Shown here: positions 36,028 to 47,643 of the stretch, piece by piece
Layout: the number at the start of each line of letters is the position of its first letter
Numbering within the stretch: position 1 is the first letter of the stretch
Source of the DNA: Flammula alnicola
Lineage: Eukaryota; Basidiomycota; Agaricomycetes; Agaricales; Strophariaceae
DNA length: 64,000 bases
Reading direction: 5' to 3'
NCBI GenBank assembly: GCA_015499995.1
Contig: JADNRV010000222.1
Span: 1 to 64,000, forward strand
The notes under the pieces: model-generated
Told to the model about the DNA's origin: nothing
The model's input: only the letters and a program-made list of their open reading frames with translations
The model's database searches: none
Position numbers and translations under genes: made by a program

Positions 36028-36732
36028 ATGGCTCCCTCCACTATGCCCACACCACGTCCTTCGGCCAGCCTAGTGACCTTGAATGAATGAAACGAAATAT
36101 TGCTGGTTCATCGGAAACCTAAATCAAGTTCCTTTGGTGGCATGCATGTACGCCCATTTAGCGAGGTCCGCTGCTTAACCCAAGATTGCTCTGGAGGTCT
36201 TTCCCGGAGGAAATTTTGACAAGAAGTAGGACCAGTCTCTGGCCATTACCGCCATCCGTGAAACTTTTGGTCTATTACTGGCGTCCTCGGTCCTCTCTGG
36301 ACCTCTTCCATCTGATGCGGTCTTGGACGAGGCACGCCATGCCATCCACCAGCAGAAGTTGTTGTTCCAGACCTTCCTTGAATCCCAGAATCTCAAGACC
36401 GATGGCGGCTCATCGTTGCCCTTCACTTAATGGATCACTCCTGCGGGACCGTGGAAATTGGAAGTTGGTCCTTTTTGGCGGTCAGAGGGGCCTGTATTGA
36501 AAAGGCTGTTCGAATTCAGGAGGTTCCACACCCAGTTTTATGTGGTGTTTCTACCAGCGGCGCCTTTATTGGGGTTTTCATCTGGAGCCAAGCAGGAGAG
36601 GATCCCCAAGCATGGTAAGCTATCCTTGTTCGATATATTCCGGAATTTAGTTTACTCATATGATGTCACAGACGGTGGCCAGGAGGTTATCGAAGCGCGG
36701 TTCGTGCATCCAGGGAAGGCATTGGAAGAGTA
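36028..36732 (+). pseudogene. Nudix hydrolase pseudogene (left arm)
   Basis: Aligned by eye with the intact copy at 48806-47644. Three codons became stops by C to T change: CGA to TGA in the NER triplet before NEILLVH, CAG to TAG just after FDKK, and CAA to TAA before WITP. A 9-bp in-frame deletion removed GAGGAATCT, taking out the Glu-Glu-Ser of the Nudix box that bind the metal. A 7-bp difference destroyed the GTATGT donor of intron 2. About 0.5 kb encoding the last 115 or so residues is missing, the break lying after GAAGAG at 36732. The initiating MAPST is retained. Cannot give a functional enzyme. Confidence 0.88.
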
Positions 36733-38383
36733 CTGCGTCACTGTCCACTCTGCGATAATAATGATCATTAATGATTGCTAATGATATTCATTTAATTATT
36801 AGGAGAGCTCATACATATTATATGACATGCTCACAACCCTATCCTTTCCTATGTGCTATTTGTTAGCCATTCGAATGAAAGGTATCCAATTTGCATTGAA
36901 GATTAAAAGAGTCGCGATGGAGTATTCCGTCGCTGGCATCATTCGATCTGCTTTGGTTTGACCTCGACATAAACGGCGGCGTGACGCCATCATGACAACT
37001 GAGATTATAATGCTTACTTTACTGATTACATCGCCTAAAGGTACCTGTCTTTGAATGATTTGTATTCGCCTGCTCTGCCACAATTTGTACGACTACCCAT
37101 TCTCCTCACCGTTTTTCACCGCAACGCTGTCGAGCACCGCAAATATCTGTCGTATATCGGCTATGCCATCTTTGGCAAGATGGCGCATCTCGAATGTGCT
37201 CCGGATCATAAATTGGACGAGGGAGACATGCAAGGTCCTGTTTTTGCTTGGGAGGAGTATATGTTTGTTTCTGACAGTGAGTATTAACTGTTTGCCTGTC
37301 AGTTCTGGGAATTCATGTTTTCACCCGCCCTCAGACGGGGCATTTTACATCAGTGATATCGACAGTAAGGACGATTGCACATCTGTTGGCTTTAATAATT
37401 GCTCTCTGAAAGCCCTCTTGTGCTACCCATTGGCGCTCCTGTGACGAATACATATGTTGTTTGGCAGATTCCCAAGGAGGAATACGGCCATGACCCCATG
37501 TACAAAGATCTTCAAGAGTAGCACCCTGAAGCTTCTCCACAACAACAAGTGCTTGAGAATCCACACCAACATGGATGAATGGCCTTTATCTGTGATCTGG
37601 CACTTCTACGGAGGCGGCTCTCAAAAGCTGGCTTGATATTCCAGAAGATGAATGGGAGCTTCTTGCCAAATATGCTCAAGAAACTAACGACCATGGGGAT
37701 AATGCTTGCGATGCTCGCTCTGATGAAGACGTTGGCTCTTTGTGCGACGAAAGCGACAACGATAATGAGACCGTCGCAGAAGGGTGTTTCTCTGGGCTGC
37801 CTTGGTCAATTCTTCGAATTTACTGGACTGGATGGCCGCAGGCTATCGAGGAAAATAAAAGAATCCAGATGATTCCCGAACAGGAGCAGTTTACAGCAAA
37901 GGTCGCAGCTGGATGTCCAGCAAATGGGCAACAAATCTGCAACCCCCCTTGTGTCTGCTGTGCTTCGCCATGATTTCCTTTTATTGTCATGTTTAAGGTC
38001 ATTCTCTTTAATTTGGATTGAGAGTGGGACGTTGGTCACTGGTGGGAATGGCCTCTCTAGCCTTTGGTAATGATCGAGCCTCGCATCCTTTGTTATTTAT
38101 GTTGAGTGACTAGACACATCCAGACGATAGCCATTTGTACATGTTTACACAACCCGTTGATCAAAGGCCTATGTGAGCCCTCTCTGCTCTGCGCAGCCAT
38201 GCACGTATTGTTTGCGAGTGAAACTAGACGAGCCCATCCTACTAAAGCGTTGGAGTAGTCGTCGGACCGGTCTTCCGTCGCGGGCAGTGCGGGCGTGGTC
38301 ACAGTGCCTGGTCCGAGTCGATGTGAGTCGACATGGCTTGAAGTTCAAGTTGACAGCCTCCACTTCTGAATCATAAACTCACC
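36733..38383 (+). pseudogene. Spacer of the left arm with a decayed gene fragment
   Basis: About 37440-37975 carries a coding-like block: IPKEEYGHDPMYKDLQ, a TAG, more open frame, a TGA, then a shifted frame with DIPEDEWELLAKYAQETND and an acidic run, ending at a stop near 37970. The opposite arm keeps only part of it (46680-46800). I do not recognise the family. The 36840-37290 part is shared by both arms and has no defensible gene. The stretch just before 38384 is common to all three CorA-like copies and should be their promoter. Confidence 0.4.
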
Positions 38384-40100
38384 ATGAACATCGACCAATA
38401 CTTCTCTCACCCAGAAATCGAGTTCCGCTCAGCACTAAACCGGAGCGAAAAGACTGGCAAGAAGTATAGTCATTCGACTCGTTTGGACCTTCTAGAGGTC
38501 TATCTATATCAAGTGATCTGGGAGCCAAAGCTTGATCATTCGTCGCTTTTGCATCACTTTCGAGTGAGATATCTACGCTGTGTATCCTATTCTTCTCGAA
38601 ATAACTCCACACGAACAGAAGGAGGATGATCCGGATACAGAGAAACTACAACCATTGCGGATATTGTGAGTAACCCGATCATGATATGCTTCAAGTCCTT
38701 CTGCTAATCACCAGCGAATTTATCTTTCAGTTTCATTGGCGATTTGGATCTTCAAGCCTCAGACGATGAAAAAAGTGACCCTCTGGAGGTTAATACAACA
38801 GCGTATTGGATGCGGCAACATCTCGGGGTGTCTCCACTATTTTTCAACTGCATTATGTTCCCCCGATTAATTGCCAAAATAGGGAATGCATCCCTCGTTC
38901 GCAGAGAGAATGGAAAGCGCGTGGCGCTAGGTTCGTCTCTGCATGTTGTCCATGTGCATTTCAGTGAAGCTCACCGGTGTATGTAACTCTCGTTCTTTCA
39001 GATGGACTGTATCGCTTTTCTTCGCGAATTAAGGTTCCCGTGGTGACCCATGTGTGGTTCTCGCACAGCCTGATCCAAGGCCGATCCTCAACTTATGTGA
39101 TACATCAGTGTCCTGAGAATGCGAAAAAAGCTCTCCTCTCGTACGCGCAAGGGAAAGGTCATTCTTCGATGCTGCTTAGACCTATGGCTATCGATGCCTT
39201 TCTTCAAGAAGACTGTCTCCACGAATGGGGCCAGGAAATCATTTACCCACGGAACCTCCTTGTTGACTATGTAAGACATCCCAGGGTAATATAACGACCA
39301 TGACCCTTCCTTATGTCATTTTTCTGATAGGAAAACACACGCATCTCAGAGTTTACCCCTGTCGCGACAGCACAAGCCGTGGAGAACCTTCACGGGCTTA
39401 GCAGCCAACTTCATGTCATTCAAGAAGATCTTAATGACCTACTGGAGAGACTTCAATACCTCAATGCAGTTCACCAACGCCTTATGGATTTGTCTATTAG
39501 CATCCTTACAGATAACGACGATATCGACTCCGTCCCGGACTCGTTGAACTACCTGCTGTCGAAGACAATCATCTTGAAGCGCTGGGCTGGGAACTACTCT
39601 GACCGCACGGGAATCCGCATCAACCTCCTTTTCAATCTCTCGACTCAGGCTGACAACCGCACAAACCTGGATATTGCCAAGCTCACCTCCAAGATTGCTG
39701 TTTCTACACAGCGTGATAGCTCTTCGATGATTACGTTGGTTTTCTTCTTCACCTCCAGGTGTACTGAGCTTTGACAATTTTGGTATCTAGGATGGCTGCC
39801 GTCACCATGTTCTTCCTTCCTGGTACGTTTGTATCAGTGAGTCTTCATTTACCTGGGTAATTGCCGCAGCTCTCTTACCGGAGCGGATAGGCTTTATTTA
39901 GCATGGTTTTCTTCAACACAACACCCGACAACTCGCTGAGTGTGGGACCACAGTGGTGGATCTTCCTCGTTATTACTGTTCCTCTCACCGTCGTTGTTTT
40001 TGCTACATGGGTTTTATGGCAGCGCTATCGCAACAGGGTGGACTCGCGAGGCTTGGGCATTGATCGACAGACCCGAATATTTCGGTTTTGTATTGGATGA
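38384..40100 (+). CDS. CorA-like two-TM protein copy B, exchanged C-terminus
   Basis: Seven exons give 451 residues without phase conflict: 38384-38563, 38619-38665, 38731-38930, 39002-39270, 39331-39734, 39791-39836 and 39891-40100. The domain layout equals that of copies A and C: soluble domain with YWMRQHLGVSPLFFN, helical stretch GNYSDRTGIRINLLFN, first helix FLPGTFVSALFSMVFFN, second helix LVITVPLTVVVFATWVLW. The Gly-Met-Asn of CorA channels is absent. After GIDR the tail reads QTRIFRFCIG and stops, whereas A and C continue RLRDIAQVPDSEKD. This switch marks the edge of the duplicated arm. The protein is probably intact and membrane-inserted; transport function unproven. Confidence 0.82.
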
Positions 40101-40341
40101 AACATGTATGTACGATGCATTGGTGATTCATTACAGCCTTGGAATTGCCTGGGAATAAGGAAATGGTGCGACCTTGACACGACCCTGACAGTCACCTGAC
40201 GACCATGTCGACCAAAAATACCTCGTGTTGGAGGCGTGTTATTCTAGTTTTGAGTGCTGGCCGGGAACGGCGTGTCTCTCCTCTTTTCTCCTCTATCTCC
40301 TTCTCTCTTCTTATTTCTCTCCCCTCGACCGCCTCAGAGTG

Positions 40342-43300
40342 ATGGCGTCTACGTATGTTTTCTTTCTCTTTCATATCGCCCTGCTGACAGCAACTTGTCT
40401 CTCTGATAGTTCGGCATTTTCAGTGCTGCCCATAATAGGGTATGCTTTGCTGGCCGTTCTCCTCGCTTACCTCGCCCTCCGCTTATTCCGACACTTCAAA
40501 TCGAAGACACGGATATCTGCGTCTACTTCTCTCCCAAAACCGGTTTCTGGAGCTGCGGCGAAGAATACATTTTCATTGGGACGCACGACGGCTTGGGACT
40601 GGAGCAGATGGACGCTGCCGACACTGCCTCGTGTACCCTGGGTGCGGGTTCCCAGTGTATCAGAAATGGCGAGTGGGACGGGTGTAAGTGGGAAGAGCGC
40701 GAAGAACGCGAAAAACCTGAGCGTCGAGTTGTTGCCGACGACCGGGCTGCCCCCACCGCCTAGCACTCCTATATCGATGCCTACACCACAGCTCGTCGAT
40801 ATCGGCTCGCCGCCTACGCCTGCTCTGACGGCCGCCTCGGGATCTGGAACGTCTACGTCCTACCCTGACTCCCCCGAACGCCCTCGCCGCCATTCCTACA
40901 GCAACCTCACCTCCATCACGCACATGTACCTAAAACGCTCCACCCTGTACATCATCCGTCTTACCCTCGGCCTCCATCACCTCATGCCCTTCTCGCCACG
41001 ACCCCGCCGCAAAAGCACTCCGCACACAAAAGGAGCAGAAGCCTCGGCGGTGTTCCTGTGCGGCGCCTCTCGGGCGGTGCGGCATCCTCGTTGAGGAACG
41101 CAGTCGAGCTCGAGATGAAAGACCTCTCGCACGGTAACAGCCGTGACAAGGACCACACCCGAGGAACAAGCAGGGAGCACCTACTCATCGATTTCTCGTC
41201 CTCCGGATCTTCAGACGAGATCGACGACGTCTCTCCTGCGGCATCGGATATTGGAGTTTTACCTCTCCACGCACACGGCCAGCCCTCTTACATCTCCGGC
41301 TACGGATACGATTCCACTCATCCCTCCAGATCGAGCTCGAGTTCCGTCCTGACCCTACCCGTGCGTGTCGACGCGAGACGGGTCGGGAGACACGTTCCTC
41401 TCGTTGATTTAGGAGATGATGAAACAGTCATCAGCGGTTTGAACGAGGACCGCCATTTCGATGATGATGGGTGGAAGTGGTTTGGTACCGGACCGGAGGC
41501 CGAACTGACGTCACCTGCGGTGAAGCCGAAACGTGAGGACGGATTCCCCGTGGCGAAGACGGAAAAGCTCGTGGATGTCGATGTCGATGCCTATGTGCAT
41601 CCTGAGCTGGACTCGGGGGCGCAGGTTGTCCACATACGACGGGCGGATGTTGGAGGTATCGAGGAGGAGGAGGAGGTATTGGTTGATGTGAGCGAGAAGC
41701 GGGCTGCTGTGTTTGACGGGCCGACGAAGGGGGTGAAGGAAGTGCCTCTCGTGGATCTGAACAGAGCGGATGTGGATGTGGAAGTGCGATTGGTAGATGT
41801 TGAATCCGGCGAATTCAATCGCGAGGACTGGCCCGAATATGACAATTATGAAACGAAACACGAACACGGCAATGAATTGAACGACACCGACCACGAATCT
41901 CGACACGACTACCTGAACGACCAACCCATACTCAAGCCATCACCTGCGCTTTCTGTTGTATCATCTCCCCCTCCGGCACCTGCGCCGGTCTACGTGAAAT
42001 CAGCCTTCTCACATCCTCTGGAGGACGCCGACTTCGTCCGCATCAATGCACCGCCCGAGGAACCGCATCCTATTGTGGAAGCCTCGATTGTAGTGGAGGA
42101 CAGGCTCCTCTTCGCACAGGCTGAGCCAGCCAAACGCGAACTTGATCACAATCCACCGCTCGTTGATGTCGATGCAGAGCATTTGACATCCGCAGCATCT
42201 TCTCATTCTCTTCCACCATCGCCGTCGCCTCTCTTCATGACCTCCGCAATGGATCCTGAATCTCAAGGCGACGCAGGGCCGTCTTGGTCATGGGACGAAG
42301 TTGACGTTGACGATCCGTGGAGTAACCATGTCGTTGCTCCCACCACCAGCACTGGCGCTAGCGCTGTTGCTTTCTTGCCCGAGTCCAACTCGGATTCGGA
42401 TCTGATCATGTTCGAGTCGTCGAACACATCCGGCAGCACAGAGACGCTGGCTGTATTGGTGGAGGACGTCCTGGAGAAGAGCCCTGGAGGGTCGTTAGCG
42501 CCCACTGTGCTGAACGAGGATGAAGAAGAAGCTATGCCAGTGCTGGACTTGGAGGCTTTGGAGGGCGGTGTAGGGTATTTCGAGGAGACGAAAGAGCAGG
42601 AGGAGAAAGCTGTGGGTGTGGAAGACGAACGAAGCGAGGTCAGTGTGGAAGAGCAGGAAGAAGAGGAGGACGTTACGCCCAAGCCGACTCCTGCGTCTCT
42701 CAAGATTGACTTGCCAGCATCGGACGTCGAGTTGGATGCCATCGTAGTGCTGCAAGAACAGGCTGCAGAAGAGGCGCAAGAACAATGTATCGAAGAGGAG
42801 TACCCCGACCCGGAGCTCCTACCTCTGCCTCTCGACTCTGACTTACTGCTCGCGTCCAGTCCTATCCTGTCACTCGTGGAAGTTCCTGCTGAGCAATCTG
42901 CTGCGGAAGAACAGCTCATGGACTTCGCCTACGACCAGGAACGCGATGCGAAAGCATCCAAGGCCGCGCTCTCACAGACCCCCACGCCACCCGCATCGCC
43001 ACCTCCCATTTCTGGCTCTCATTTGCGCGTCTTCGGTACTACAAACAGTAACGGCAGCTCTCGAGCTACGTCGCCTGTTTCGCCTCGACTTGCCGTTGTT
43101 CTTCCTCTCGCTCCTCCGCCCCCAGTATCTTTGAATGACAGAGAGGATGGGGACAAGGAGAACGAGACGCCAACGGCGCTCAGTGCGAATGGCAGACCAC
43201 TTTGGTCGATTCGGGCGTCGGACGCGCCTGCTCTTGGGTTGCCTAGCTCGGGGCTTGTCATTGGTTCTAGCCCGCGTTCGAGGAGGCGGGTCTTGGCCGA

Positions 43301-43799
43301 TGTCACTGCTGATGCCAATGCAGAGCTCGAGGAGAAAATGGAGGTGCAGAAGGAAGCTGAACAGGGAGAGAAGTTGGAAGTCAGGGAAAATGACGAGCAG
43401 GTCTCGGAGAGCGTCGTAGAGAAGGAAAATGGAGACGTGGAAATCACACTGGCAACAGAGGAACAAGAAATATACGCGCCTCAAATGAAGCTCTCTTCGT
43501 CTCTTCCTGGCTCCTTCCCCGAATCTGACCCTCCCACTGTCGTCGTTTCGCCACCCAAAGCTGACACTGAGCCCTCCGCCGCTACGACCAGCACCGTCGC
43601 TCCCACCCACCAAACACCGGTACGCGCATTTACCTTTCCCTCGGCGCGCAACATCGTGCGCTCGCCGTTGGACATTGCGCTGGCCATGCAGCTGCGGCCC
43701 GGCCTCGGTGCAGGTGCGGACCCCGCGTGGATGGTCCGTTTCTTGATGGCTATGTATGGCTGGTTGGCGCTGGTGATCGCTGGCGGAGGAGATTTCTGA
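40342..43799 (+). CDS. Large acidic protein with N-terminal membrane anchor, unknown function
   Basis: ATG 40342 (MAST), a 54-nt intron with GTATGT donor, then SAFSVLPIIGYALLAVL, a transmembrane segment followed by Arg/Lys, i.e. a signal anchor. A Pro/Ser-rich region follows. The frame then shifts near 40930-41035; an intron with GTACCT or GTACAT donor and an acceptor after ACAAAAG would restore it into SRSLGGVPVRRLSGG. The second part is one exon of about 915 codons rich in Glu/Asp, with recurring LVDV/VDVD phrases and Ser/Pro stretches. It ends with a conserved-looking block (FTFPSARNIVRSPLDIALAM) and a hydrophobic end (FLMAMYGWLALVIAGGG). About 1150 residues in all. I know no family. It is the only gene in the single-copy centre between the inverted arms. 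Confidence 0.68.
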
Positions 43800-44496
43800 T
43801 GGGTTCTTTCTGTCATTGTTTTATGGGGATTCTTGTGGTGTTTCTGGTTGATGTTTGAACTTTGCACGTTACGAAAAATGGTGGGTTCCTTGATACCTCG
43901 CCGAATCTCGTTTCTTTCATGTCTTATGATCGTTGCCTGTGTTTTCGACTTTCGTCGTTGACTTGTTTCCCATGGTCACTTGGCGCTCGCAGACTCTCTT
44001 TTGATGATTTCCCGATTTCTGTTCCTTCTGCATATCATGACGTCCACCACATCTCTATGCATATTATTTTCCTTTTATTATGTATTAGTCGTACTTTCCC
44101 TTTCTTCTAAGTAACCGTATCTCGTTTCTCATCCTCTGCGTAGCATATTGGAACATCCCGGAATACATCTTCTCTACATTTCGATACCTACATCCACACA
44201 TCACATTCATCCCACACATTCGCAATGGCCATTATCATTTCATTACCACATTCACATCGACCGCAATACATCATCCCCTCATTTTCAGTACCACTTTGTT
44301 ACTTTAGCGCTTTGCATACTTAGGTACTGTCATTAACAATTCATCTCGTATGTTGCTGTAGACCCCTTGGGTCACACTTAAGTTCACGCATAATCAGAGT
44401 CAGTTGCGACTTTCCGATGTACTGGAATCTAGTATAAGGCAAGCAAGAATAAATCGTACATACTACCATACAGAACCTACATATTCGACTCGGAGT
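43800..44496. other. Spacer between the central gene and the right arm
   Basis: 3' flank of the acidic protein gene and the 3' flank of CorA-like copy C. AT-rich with CA/TC-rich stretches (CATTCATCCCACAC); no gene seen. Confidence 0.45.
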
Positions 44497-46244
44497 CTAA
44501 TTTTCTTCAGCGTCTTTTTCACTGTCAGGTACCTGAGCGATATCCCTGAGTCGATCAATGCCCAAGTCTCGCGAATCCACCCTGTTGCGGTAGCGCTGCC
44601 ATAAAACCCATGTAGCAAAAACAATGACGGTGAGAGGAACAGTGATAGCGAGGAAGATCCACCACTGTGGTCCCACACTCAGCGAGTTGTCAGGTGTTGT
44701 GTTGAAGAAAACCATGCTAAATAAAGCCTATCCGCTCCGGTAAGAGAGCTGCGGCAATTATCCAGGTAAATGAAGACTCACTGATACAAACGTGCCAGGA
44801 AGGAAAAACATGGTGACGGCGGCCATCCTAGATACCAGAATTATCACAACTCAGTACACTTGGAGGTAAAGAAGAAAACCAACGTAATCATCGAAGAGCT
44901 ATCGCGCTGTGAAGAAACAGCAATCTTGGAGGTGAGTTTGGCAATATCCAGGTTTGTGCGATTGTCAGCCTGAGTCGAGACGTTGAAAATGAGGTTGATG
45001 CGGATTCCCGTGCGGTCAGAGTAATTCCCGACCCAGCGCTTCAAGATGTTTGTCTTCGACAGCAGGTAGTCCAACGAGTCCGGGACGGAGTCGATATCAT
45101 CCTTATCTGTAAGGATGCTAGCAGACAAATCCATAAGGCGTTGGTGAACTGCCTTGAGGTACTCAAGGCGCTCCAATAGATCGATAAGATCTTCCCGAAT
45201 GATATGAAGGTGCTTGCTGAGCCCGTGAAGGTTCTCCACCGCTTGTGCTGTCGCGGCAGGGGTAAACTCTGAGATGCGCGTGTTTTCCTATCAGAAAAAT
45301 GACATGAAGAATGGTCATGGTCGTGATATTACCCTGGGATATCTTACATAGTCAAGAAGGAGGTTTCGTGGGTAAAAGAGTTCCTGGCCCCATTCGTGGA
45401 GACAGTCTTCTTGAAGAAAGGCATCGACAGCCATAGGTCTAAGCAGCATCGGAAAATGACTTTTCCCTTGTACGTACGAGAGAAGAGCTTTTTTCGCATT
45501 CTCAGGACACTGATGTATCACGTAGGTTGAGGATCGGCCTTGGATCAGGCTGTGCGAGAACCACACATGGGTCACCACAGGCACCCTAATTCGCGAAGAA
45601 AAGCGATACAGTCCATCTGAAAGGACGAGAGTTACACCGGTGAGCTTTCACTGAAACGCACATGGACGACATGCAGAGACGAACCTAGCGCTACGCGTTT
45701 TCCATTCTCTCTGCGAACGAGGGATGCATTCCCTATTTTGGCAACGAATCGGGGAAACAGAATGCAGTTGAAAAATAGTGGAGACACCCCGAGATGTTGC
45801 CGCATCCAATGCGCTGTGGTATTAACCTCCAGAGCAGGGTCATCCGTTCCATTGTCCGAAGCTTGAATACTCAAGTCATCAACGAAGCTAAGAAGACAAG
45901 TTTGCCAGCGATTAGTCGAAGGACTTGAAGGTCATCATCATCGTCAGGTTACTCACAATATCCGCAGGGGTTGTGGTTTCTCTGTTTCCAGAACATCTTT
46001 CTTCTGTTCGTGTGGGGTTATTGCGAAAAGAATAGGATACGCAGCGTAGACATCTCACTCGGAAGTGATGCAAAAGTGACGAATGATCAAGCCTTGGCTT
46101 CCAGATCACTCGATTTGGATAGACCTCTAGAAGGTCCAGACGAGTGGAACGACCGTACTTCCTGCCAGTCTTTTCGCTTGGGTCTAGCGCGGGCCGGAAC
46201 TCGATTTCTGGGTGAGAGAAGTATTGGTCGATATCGATGTTCAT
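44497..46244 (-). CDS. CorA-like two-TM protein copy C
   Basis: Exons match copies A and B. Start is MNIDIDQYF at 46244, the start of exon 5 is at 45287 (GAAAACACG, frame kept), and the last exon ends with DIAQVPDSEKDAEEN at 44497. The soluble domain, the GNYSDRTGIRIN stretch, the FLPGTFVSALFSMVFFN helix and a second hydrophobic helix are all present. Compared with B the N-terminus has two extra residues (Ile-Asp). I see no frameshift or stop, so this is the best-preserved copy with the ancestral tail. Like the others it lacks Gly-Met-Asn after helix 1. A plasma or organelle membrane location is inferred from the two helices only. Confidence 0.82.
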
Positions 46245-47643
46245 GGTAAGTTTATGGTCCAGAAGTCGCTGTCAACTTGAACTTCAAGCCATGTCGACCA
46301 ACATCTTGAACCAGGCACGGTGACAGCGCCCGCACTGCCTGCGGCGGAAGACCGGTCCGACGAATGCTGTACTCGTACTCCAACAACTGTATTCTTTAGA
46401 ACTGTGGGCAACTTTGGGCTCGTCTACTTTCACTCGCAAATTGGATCCAACAAGACGCGCATGGCTACGCAGAGCAGAGGGAATACATAGGATTCTGAAC
46501 GGGTTGTATAACGTGTGCAAACGCCTATTGTCTGGCTCAACATAAATAACAAAGGATGCGAAGGCTAGAAAGGTCAGCCCACCAGTGACCAATGTCCCAC
46601 TCTCAATCCGAATTAGAGGAAACGCCGCTAGACATCACAACAAAAGGGAATCATGGAGAAGCAGACACAGAGTACTGCGGATTTGTTGCCTATTTGCTGG
46701 ACATCCAGGCTGCGACCTTTGCTGTGGGCTGCTCCTGTTCGCGAACGCCTGGGTCCTCCAGTCCAGTAAAATCGAAGAATTAACCAAGTCAGCTCAGGGG
46801 AAGACCCCTCTGCGACGGTCTCATTATCGGCCTGAGATCATTGCACCGTTAAGGAAGATAGCATTGAGAACATCGTTGATATCGGTAATGCGATCCGTGC
46901 TCGAGGGATCCGAGAACACGTCGCAGACCTCCCTTATGTTCTGGAAAGGTGTTATCGTAAGGGAAGAAAGAGGTTTATATTGTCGCTCACATTAGACCCT
47001 TTGGAGTGGAGAATCAGGTGCACTGCAGCGTTGCGGTGAAAGATGGTGAGGAGAATGGACAGTCGTATGAATTGTAGCAGGACAGGCGAATACGAGTCGT
47101 CCAAAGACTGCGACGCACCTTTAGGCAATGTAATCATTAAAGTAAGCATTAGTCTCAGTTGTCATGATGGCGTGGAGGAAAGAGTCAACGCCGAACGTTT
47201 ATGCCGAGGCCAAACCAAAGCAGATCGAATGATGTCAGCGACGGAATACTCCATCGCGAATTTTTGAATCTTGATTGCAAATTGGATACCTTTCATTCGC
47301 ATGGCTAACGCATAGCACAGAGAATAGGATTGTGAGCATGTTATGTAATGGGTACGAGCTCTCCTAATAACATTAATGAATATCATAAGCAATCATTAAT
47401 GATCATTATTATCGCAGAATGAGCACTGACGCAGTACTGTATTGACGGCCTGACTTCGAGTCTTGAACAAAGTATGTAGGCAAAGCGGGCGCGCAGCCGG
47501 GCTACAGTTTCGCAGAATTGGAGAAAGCCTGGGCTTCGATCTCCGTAAAGATATCGAAATTGCGTATCATTGAAATTTCGCCCGTGGACTAGTGCCGTGT
47601 GTTTTTGGAGAAGCATGGAGAAGTCGAGGAATGGCACAAAACA
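46245..47643 (-). other. Spacer of the right arm
   Basis: It holds the region upstream of copy C (shared with copies A and B), a remnant of the spacer pseudogene at about 46680-46800, and a segment near 47160-47390 shared with 36840-37030. A short coding-like phrase (KFAMEYSVADIIRSALVW) occurs here and, mutated, in the left arm. No gene can be defended. Confidence 0.4.

Larger units (their letters stand above)
33856..40077 (+). repeat. Left arm of the large inverted duplication
   Basis: From GTACCAAATCATGC near 33856 to about 40077 this strand matches the reverse complement of 49414-44497 in the same order: flank, Nudix gene, spacer, CorA-like gene. Interruptions are a 1.43-kb segment (34208-35633) only in this arm, a 0.5-kb deletion in the Nudix copy at about 36732, and a longer spacer here. 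The arm ends inside the last exon of CorA-like copy B. Confidence 0.82.

Noticed and set aside
42263..42919. 218-codon Ser-rich antisense frame in the acidic protein gene
   Set aside because: It mirrors Glu/Asp codons of the sense strand read backwards as Ser/Leu; no start context or introns.
42972..43613. 213-codon Arg-rich antisense frame
   Set aside because: Same composition shadow of the acidic coding region.
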